DNA of 9,765 bases from an uncultured Eubacteriales bacterium (lineage in GTDB: Bacteria; Bacillota; Clostridia; Oscillospirales; Acutalibacteraceae): positions 1 through 9,765 of the forward strand of contig CAKTTT010000081.1 of the NCBI GenBank assembly GCA_934615635.1, read 5' to 3'. Below are positions 5,530 to 9,765 of this stretch, in pieces. Under the pieces are notes generated by a model. It was not told the DNA's origin and made no database searches. It worked only from the letters and a program-made list of their open reading frames with translations. Within the stretch, counting starts at the first letter, position 1; each line of letters opens with the position of its first letter. A program made the position numbers and the translations under genes.

Positions 5530-7152
5530 TTACAAAGAGGGATAATCCGGCTTGATCTCGCAGACCAGCAGGTAGGGCCGGTCGTCCGCCAGCATATCCT
5601 CCAGCGCGGCCGCCGCATCCTCGTTGGAGGATACCGCCCGGGCGGCGATACCGTAAGCCTCCGCCAGCTTGACAAAATCCGGGGAACCGTCCAGATACAC
5701 CGCGCTGTGCTTTTTATCATAGAGATTGTCCTGCAGCTCCCGCACCATGCCGAGGCGGGTGTTGCGCATGACCACGATTTTGACCCCCAGCCCCTCCTGA
5801 CAAATGGTGCCCAGTTCCATCATGCTCATCTGGAAGGAGCCGTCGCCGCACACCGCGCATACCTGGCGCTGAGGCGCGGCGCTTTTCGCCCCCACCGCGC
5901 AGGGCACGGAATATCCCATGGTCCCCATGCCGCCGGAGGTGAGGAAGCGGCCCTCCCGGATATCAAAATGATTGGCCGACCAAATCTGGTTTTGTCCCAC
6001 ATCGGCGCACAAAACCGCGTCCGGCGCCATCCTGGCGGAGAGGGTGTGCATGAAGGTCTTGGGCTCGACGTATCCTTCCACCGGAGGGATGGGCTTGGCC
6101 GCGTACCGCTGCTTGCGGTCGGTCACCGCCTGCACCCATTCCGCCGGGGCGGCGCAGTCCACCTGCTCCAGCAGATCCTCCAGCACGTGCCGCAGATCCC
6201 CCACAATCGGGATATGGGCGGGCATATTCTTCCCGATCTCCGCGGGATCGATATCGATATGGATGATTTTGGCCCGGGTGGCCACCTGACCCGGCGAGGC
6301 GACGGCCCGGTCCCCCACGCGGGCGCCCGCCATCATCACCAGATCCGCATCCCGCATCGCCTTGTTGGCCGGGGCGCAGCCGTGAGAGCCCAGCATCCCC
6401 AGATAATACGGGTGCGCCGAGGGGAGGGCGCCGATGCCCATCATGGTGGTCACGGTGGGCATATGATATTTCTCCACAAAGGCCGCCAGCTCCGCCTGGG
6501 CGCCGGCGGAAAAAACGCCGCCGCCGGCGCATAAGACCGGCCGCTTACAGGAGGCCAGCGCCTCCACCGCTTTGCGGATCTGGAGGGAGTGCCCCTGGAC
6601 GCGGGGCTTGTAGCCGATAATGTCCACCGGCTCGTCGTATGTAAAGTGGGAAAGGGTATGCTGCTGCATATCGATGGGAACATCGATCAGCACCGGGCCG
6701 GGGCGACCGGTGGAGGCGATATGGAAGGCCTCCTTGAAGATCCGGGGGATGTCCGCCGTCCGTTTGACAATGTAGCTGTGTTTGGTAAAGGGTTCCGCCG
6801 CGCCGGTGATGTCCGCCTCCTGGAACACATCCCGCCCCAGCAGGTCGCTGCGGACCTGGCCGGTGATGACCACCAGGGGAATGGAATCCATATACGCGGA
6901 GGCGATGCCGGTGAGCAGGTTGGTGGCGCCGGGGCCGGAGGTGGCGATGCACACGCCGGGACGGCCGGAGATGCGGGCGTAGCCGCTGGCCGCGTGAGCG
7001 GCGTTCTGCTCGGTGCGCACCAAAACATGATGGACCGACGAATCCGCCAGACTATCGTAAAAGGGGCAGATGGCGGCGCCGGGATAACCGAACGCCACGC
7101 GCACCTGTTCGGCTTCCAAGCATTTGACCATTGCCATAGCGCCTGTTATCAT
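5530..7152 (-). CDS. ilvB: Acetolactate synthase large (catalytic) subunit
   Basis: A 540-residue thiamine-diphosphate enzyme condensing two pyruvates, or pyruvate and 2-oxobutyrate, to acetohydroxy acids. The TPP N-terminal domain includes GYPGAAICPFYD (22-33) and RTEQNAAHAASGYAR (46-60) with catalytic Glu48. The central FAD/DHS-like domain spans about 190-330. The C-terminal TPP domain has GGMGTMGYSVP (407-417), the metal-diphosphate motif GDGS (436-439) and the paired Asn464 in RNTRLGMVRELQ. Many homologues have RHEQ where this one has RTEQ. The ATG at 7152 gives MITGAMAMVKCLE, matching the family's TGA..V..LE start; AGGGA lies 10 nt upstream. It is first in ilvBNC, under a strong promoter about 70 nt upstream. 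The small subunit encoded next supports the biosynthetic, feedback-regulated form rather than the catabolic AlsS. Confidence 0.96.
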   Translation of the reverse strand: MITGAMAMVKCLEAEQVRVAFGYPGAAICPFYDSLADSSVHHVLVRTEQNAAHAASGYARISGRPGVCIATSGPGATNLLTGIASAYMDSIPLVVITGQVRSDLLGRDVFQEADITGAAEPFTKHSYIVKRTADIPRIFKEAFHIASTGRPGPVLIDVPIDMQQHTLSHFTYDEPVDIIGYKPRVQGHSLQIRKAVEALASCKRPVLCAGGGVFSAGAQAELAAFVEKYHMPTVTTMMGIGALPSAHPYYLGMLGSHGCAPANKAMRDADLVMMAGARVGDRAVASPGQVATRAKIIHIDIDPAEIGKNMPAHIPIVGDLRHVLEDLLEQVDCAAPAEWVQAVTDRKQRYAAKPIPPVEGYVEPKTFMHTLSARMAPDAVLCADVGQNQIWSANHFDIREGRFLTSGGMGTMGYSVPCAVGAKSAAPQRQVCAVCGDGSFQMSMMELGTICQEGLGVKIVVMRNTRLGMVRELQDNLYDKKHSAVYLDGSPDFVKLAEAYGIAARAVSSNEDAAAALEDMLADDRPYLLVCEIKPDYPSL

Positions 7153-7186
7153 GATTGATCATTCCCTGTTTGTCCGACTTGGAAAT

Positions 7187-7204
7187 CCCCGCTCAAAACC
7201 GGGG
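7187..7204 (-). other. Leader hairpin at the 5' end of the ilv transcript
   Basis: CCCCG (7187-7191) pairs with CGGGG (7200-7204) around an 8-nt loop, with possible extension through AAT/ATT flanks. It would lie just downstream of the predicted transcription start near 7210 and could protect the 5' end. No antiterminator partner or T-run follows it, so it does not look like an attenuator. Confidence 0.45.
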
Positions 7205-7216
7205 GAATTGTTTTTT

Positions 7217-7245
7217 ATTATAGACCCGTCCTCCTCACAAGTCAA
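7217..7245 (-). promoter_or_regulatory. Near-consensus sigma-A promoter of ilvBNC
   Basis: On the - strand TTGACT (7245-7240) and a perfect TATAAT (7222-7217) are separated by exactly 17 nt. The expected start is near 7210, giving a leader of under 60 nt before the ilvB ATG at 7152. A leader this short leaves no room for a T-box or a leader-peptide attenuator downstream of this promoter. Confidence 0.85.
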
Positions 7246-7769
7246 GACATTTTTATTTGATAAAGCACTAAAGCGTCTATGCGTGGATTGGGGCTGCCCA
7301 ATCGGCCCCTTCCGGCTGGGGGCCGGAGGAAGGCTGGGCGACCGTACAAATGAAAGGCGGGCGGAAAGCGGCGGGCGGGCCTCCGCCGGGTTTCCCATAC
7401 CAGGGGGCGCGGCGGACGGAGAGGTCTCTTCCAAGAAGGCGGTGAAAATCACCAGTGAAACTGTTGGTGTGCGAAGGCTCTAAAAGAGCAAACCGGTGCT
7501 TCCGCCATGCCCCTTCCGTTCGGCCGCCGCAGGCTTCTCCGCGTTGGGCCTGACCGTTCTTTACCGTCCCCTGGCTCCCCTTTCCTGGATATGGGGTGCA
7601 AATACGCTATGGCGTTTGAATGGGCTAAAGCAAGCGGCCACGCCTTGGTCCTTCTTCTGTCTGGTTCTGCGGCCGACAGCCCTGCCTTTCGCTCGGCGCC
7701 GGGGGAGCTTCTTACCTCAAGATTTGTATCTTTCCAGCATAGCGGGTACTTTTGGGCTAAAGCGACAGA
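7246..7769. other. Non-coding interval upstream of the ilv promoter
   Basis: About 520 nt in which no open frame on either strand shows a recognisable domain or good ribosome binding site. Visible structure includes a hairpin built from CCTTCCGGC and GCCGGAGGAAGG near 7308-7334, flanked by GCCCA/TGGGC. There is also a GCTCT-AAA-AGAGC hairpin (7477-7489) and a TGGGCTAAAGC direct repeat (7621-7631, 7753-7763). I see no tRNA, rRNA or known riboswitch. Confidence 0.5.
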
Positions 7770-7803
7770 AAAAACCGGCGCGGCAAAACCAGCGCCGGTT
7801 TTT
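7770..7803 (-). terminator. Bidirectional rho-independent terminator
   Basis: AAAAACCGGCGC (7770-7781) and GCGCCGGTTTTT (7792-7803) form a perfect 12-bp stem with a 10-nt loop. On the - strand the stem is followed by a run of T residues, ending the DUF4190-like gene 8 nt after its stop. On the + strand a T-rich stretch (7799-7812) also follows, so it can work both ways. Confidence 0.9.
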
Positions 7804-7810
7804 AGTTTTT

Positions 7811-8443
7811 TTAGCGGATAAAGCTACTCATGACGTAAGGATTTGTCCCGCTTACCCAGTAGGTAAAGCCGCCGGTAACGACCACGAGAATGATGAGCGC
7901 AATGGCTATCAGCAGTCCCAGCGCGCTGAGAATGATGCCGGCCACTGCCATCCCGCCGGCCCCCTTGCTTTTGCCCACGATCCCCAGAATCAGCCCCACC
8001 ACAGCGCAGGGGAGCGTCAGGAAAAGGGAACAGCTCACCAAAACCGACACGATGCCCAGAATCAGGGAGGCGACGGCATAGCCGTTCCCCGGCGCGCTCT
8101 GCACGGCGGGCGGGGGATAATAAGGCGCCGCATACCCGTTCTGCTGCTGATAATAGGTGTAGGGCTGCTGCGGCTGCCTGGGCTGCTGCCCGTTATATGT
8201 GTACCCGGGCTGCGCGCCGTAACCCGGCGAATATGTTCCGCCGGCCGGAGGCTGATAGGCCGAAGGAGCGGCCGGTGCGGGCGGGGTGTAGCTGTTTCCT
8301 TGATAAGGGTTCACTGGCGGAACCGGCGGCATCTCAGGCTGCTGCGGCAGGGAAGGCATACCATCTGGCGCGGAAGGCTGGGCGTTGGGCTCCGCCGGCG
8401 TCTGACCGCCGCTGCCGAACTGAAAATCATCGGTCATATACAT
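7811..8443 (-). CDS. DUF4190-like membrane protein with Pro/Tyr/Gln-rich N-terminus
   Basis: A 210-residue protein with no enzymatic motif. Residues 1-120 are low complexity, rich in Pro, Gln, Tyr, Gly and Ala, and presumably disordered. Residues about 122-192 are hydrophobic: GYAVASLILGIVSVLVSCSL, LPCAVVGLILGIVGKSKG, then GGMAVAGIILSALGLLIAIALIILVVV. This is the A.aSL.LGI / VGLILGI / GMA.AGIILS pattern of DUF4190 proteins, giving two or three membrane spans. The ATG at 8443 is chosen because AAAGG lies 5 nt upstream; the open frame extends 23 codons further but without a ribosome site. It is monocistronic, with its own promoter at 8543-8571 and terminator at 7770-7803. Function is unknown; the disordered tail suggests protein-protein or envelope contacts (inference). 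Confidence 0.85.
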   Translation of the reverse strand: MYMTDDFQFGSGGQTPAEPNAQPSAPDGMPSLPQQPEMPPVPPVNPYQGNSYTPPAPAAPSAYQPPAGGTYSPGYGAQPGYTYNGQQPRQPQQPYTYYQQQNGYAAPYYPPPAVQSAPGNGYAVASLILGIVSVLVSCSLFLTLPCAVVGLILGIVGKSKGAGGMAVAGIILSALGLLIAIALIILVVVTGGFTYWVSGTNPYVMSSFIR

Positions 8444-8459
8444 TCTGTCCTTTCCGCGG

Positions 8460-8473
8460 AAGCCGCCGCTGTA
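8460..8473. repeat. 14-bp direct repeat, copy 1 (with 8570-8583)
   Basis: AAGCCGCCGCTGTA occurs exactly here, in the leader of the DUF4190-like gene, and again at 8570-8583 overlapping its -35 box. The copies are 110 nt apart, and flanks do not match. Confidence 0.6.
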
Positions 8474-8542
8474 GAAGGCGGCGCGATTTCCGTTTTTCGG
8501 GTCGCGTGACAACAGGATAAACGGCTTTCAACCGTTGTTTTC

Positions 8543-8571
8543 AGTATATCAGGTGGCGGGAAAAATTACAA
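8543..8571 (-). promoter_or_regulatory. Sigma-A-type promoter of the DUF4190-like gene
   Basis: On the - strand TTGTAA (8571-8566) and TATACT (8548-8543) are 17 nt apart, matching -35 and -10 consensus at 4 and 5 of 6 positions. Transcription would start near 8536, leaving an untranslated leader of about 90 nt containing an AACGG/CCGTT hairpin. Confidence 0.65.
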
Positions 8572-8583
8572 GCCGCCGCTGTA
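8570..8583. repeat. 14-bp direct repeat, copy 2 (with 8460-8473)
   Basis: Second exact copy of the 14-mer. Together the copies flank the promoter and transcription start of the DUF4190-like gene, so a regulator binding both sites is possible; a chance GC-rich repeat is equally possible. Confidence 0.6.
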
Positions 8584-8657
8584 CAAAAAGGACAGCCAAC
8601 TTTCGGAAAAAACGCCCAATACACGCGTCCTTCCCTTCTTTGCCGTCTGTTGGCCGG

Positions 8658-8687
8658 CGGATAAAATCTCCAAGGCTGGAAATACTA
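8658..8687 (+). promoter_or_regulatory. Sigma-G-like forespore promoter of the germination gene
   Basis: CGGATA (8658-8663) and AATACTA (8681-8687) are separated by 17 nt. They match the known forespore sigma-G consensus TGAATA and CATACTA at 4 of 6 and 6 of 7 positions. The start would be near 8694, about 87 nt before the ATG at 8781. SpoVA-type genes are sigma-G dependent in Bacillus, which supports the call. Confidence 0.55.
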
Positions 8688-8730
8688 AGCCGGACTATCC
8701 CCGATGAACAAAAGGAGGGGGCGAGGCGTC

Positions 8731-8751
8731 CGGCGGCTCTATCCTCCGCCG
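8731..8751 (+). other. Leader hairpin CGGCGG/CCGCCG
   Basis: A 6-bp perfect stem (8731-8736 with 8746-8751, 9-nt loop) in the leader of the germination gene. It follows an A-rich AAAGGAGGGGG sequence (8710-8720) that looks like a ribosome site but has no properly spaced start codon. Confidence 0.4.
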
Positions 8752-8780
8752 TGCCACCCTCTGGAGAAAGGACGGACACC

Positions 8781-9765
8781 ATGCAGAAAGCGGAAGCCAC
8801 CCTTCCCGGCAGCTACGAGCAGGCGGCGGCCTGCCTGGAAAACCGGATGAGATTGAAATACAGCTTCGATATGATCGGCCGCCGCCTAACGGTGGGTGGC
8901 CGGCCGGCTACCCTCTATTTTGTGGACGGCTTCATCAAGGCCGACATCATGGAAAAAATCATGGAATTCACCATGAAGCTGACCCCGGAGGATCTGCGGG
9001 AGCGGGCGGACACCGAGGCCTTCGCCGACCGCTTCATCCCCTATGTGGAGGTGGATCTCACCGACCAGGTGGACAAAATTGCCACGGCGGTGCTGTCCGG
9101 CACCCTGGCGCTGCTGGTGGAGGGGTATCCGCAGGCGATTCTCATCGACGCCCGGACCTACCCCGTCCGCGGCATCACCGAGCCGGATGACGACCGGGTG
9201 CTGCGGGGCTCTCGGGACGGCTTTGTAGAAACGCTGGTTTTCAACACGGCTCTGATCCGTCGCCGCATTCGGGACCCCCGCCTGACCATGGAAATCCTGC
9301 AGATCGGCAAGGTATCCAAGACCGACGTGGTGGTCTGTTATCTGGACGGACGAGCGGATCCGGAAATCGTGGAGCGGGTCAAAAAAGAGCTGGGAAAAAT
9401 CGACATCAATTCCCTGAACATGGGCCAGGAGAGCCTGTCGGAGTGTCTGCTGCGGCGGCAGTGGTTCAATCCCTTTCCCAAAATCCGCTATACCGAGCGG
9501 CCGGATGCCGCTGCCGCCGGCGTGGCGGAAGGCCGGGTGCTGGTGATCATCGACAACACCCCCGCTGTCATGATTTTGCCTACCTCCCTGTTCGATTTCG
9601 TGCAGGATACCAACGATTACTATTTCCCGCCGCTGGTGGGCACCTACCTGCGCGCGGTGCGGTCCGCCGTCTTTTTTCTCACCCTCTTTCTGACCCCGGT
9701 GTGGTACCTGCTGATGCAGCATCCGGACTGGATCCCCGCCTGGCTGGATTTTATCCGGATCAAGG
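8781..9765 (+). CDS. spoVAF: GerA-family spore germination protein, probably SpoVAF (3' truncated by window)
   Basis: 328 residues are present and the frame is open to the window end. Family members are about 490 residues, so roughly a third is missing. The large N-terminal soluble domain spans about residues 25-290. It contains RRLTVGGRPATLYFVDGF (34-51) and VLSGTLALLVEGYPQAILID (104-123). TEPDDDRVLRGSRDGFVETL and NTALIRRRIRDP (133-166) form the hallmark GerA-family segment. NPFPKIRYTERPD at 230-242 and LPTSLFDFVQDTNDYYFPPLVGTYLR at 266-291 follow, and the first membrane span begins near 293. The RYTERPD and FVQ..NDYY..P.VGT motifs favour SpoVAF over GerAA. GAAAGGA at 8766-8772 lies 8 nt before the ATG. 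It is expected in the spore inner membrane, acting with germinant receptors or the SpoVA dipicolinate channel. Confidence 0.9.
   Translation, partial: MQKAEATLPGSYEQAAACLENRMRLKYSFDMIGRRLTVGGRPATLYFVDGFIKADIMEKIMEFTMKLTPEDLRERADTEAFADRFIPYVEVDLTDQVDKIATAVLSGTLALLVEGYPQAILIDARTYPVRGITEPDDDRVLRGSRDGFVETLVFNTALIRRRIRDPRLTMEILQIGKVSKTDVVVCYLDGRADPEIVERVKKELGKIDINSLNMGQESLSECLLRRQWFNPFPKIRYTERPDAAAAGVAEGRVLVIIDNTPAVMILPTSLFDFVQDTNDYYFPPLVGTYLRAVRSAVFFLTLFLTPVWYLLMQHPDWIPAWLDFIRIK

Noticed and set aside
5707..6534. + strand open frame of 275 codons opposite ilvB
   Set aside because: His/Gly/Arg-rich shadow of ilvB third-position GC bias; no ribosome site and no recognisable fold.
7153..7810. T-box or amino-acid attenuator for the ilv operon
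   Set aside because: Looked for a T-box core, a terminator with T-run before ilvB and an Ile/Leu/Val-rich leader ORF on the - strand; none was found.
7496..8509. + strand open frame of 337 codons
   Set aside because: Most of it is antisense to the DUF4190-like gene, it crosses a strong terminator, and its product is Arg-rich with no domain.
8704..8856. Small + strand ORF starting MNKRRGRG in the spoVAF leader
   Set aside because: No ribosome site before its ATG; it overlaps the germination gene start in another frame and has a compositionally biased product.
8886..9722. - strand open frame of 278 codons
   Set aside because: Antisense shadow of the spore germination gene, which has clear GerA-family motifs in the + frame.

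Overview
The window looks like the chromosome of an endospore-forming Clostridia-type Firmicute. The basis is a GerA/SpoVAF-family spore germination gene with a sigma-G-like promoter, strong AGGAGG-type ribosome binding sites, small clostridial-style Cro/C1 regulators, and rho-independent terminators. The left part (XRE, DUF4180, TetR genes) is visibly less GC-rich than the ilv and spore genes on the right. An Oscillospirales-like gut anaerobe would fit, but that is inference.

Left block, + strand, 1-1260: an alternating tandem array of two small paralogous XRE-type DNA-binding proteins. It runs as the tail of a B copy, a full A, a full B, then a 10-codon remnant of another A, and is followed by a DUF4180 gene. 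Positions 1-97 and 513-609 are the same sequence with one mismatch, so the array arose by recent duplication or gene conversion. A strong terminator lies at 1217-1257.

Second block, + strand, 1351-3553: a TetR-family regulator and a CPA-type cation:proton antiporter with overlapping stop and start codons. Their promoter sits inside a 24-bp-arm inverted repeat holding two TetR-like operators, a classic autoregulated efflux or ion-homeostasis arrangement. A hairpin terminator follows about 200 nt downstream. A 13-codon ORF with a very good Shine-Dalgarno occupies the otherwise empty interval before the ilv genes.

Third block, - strand, 7245 down to 3855: ilvB-ilvN-ilvC, encoding both acetolactate synthase subunits and ketol-acid reductoisomerase, the first two steps of valine/leucine/isoleucine synthesis. 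A near-consensus promoter (TTGACT-17-TATAAT) sits just upstream of ilvB. I see no T-box or branched-chain leader peptide. GC-rich hairpins fill both intergenic spacers.

Right block: a - strand gene for a Pro/Tyr/Gln-rich membrane protein with a DUF4190-like C-terminus, bounded by a bidirectional terminator. It is transcribed divergently from a + strand spore germination gene (probably spoVAF) that runs off the end of the window. I found no rRNA, tRNA, CRISPR array or insertion sequence.
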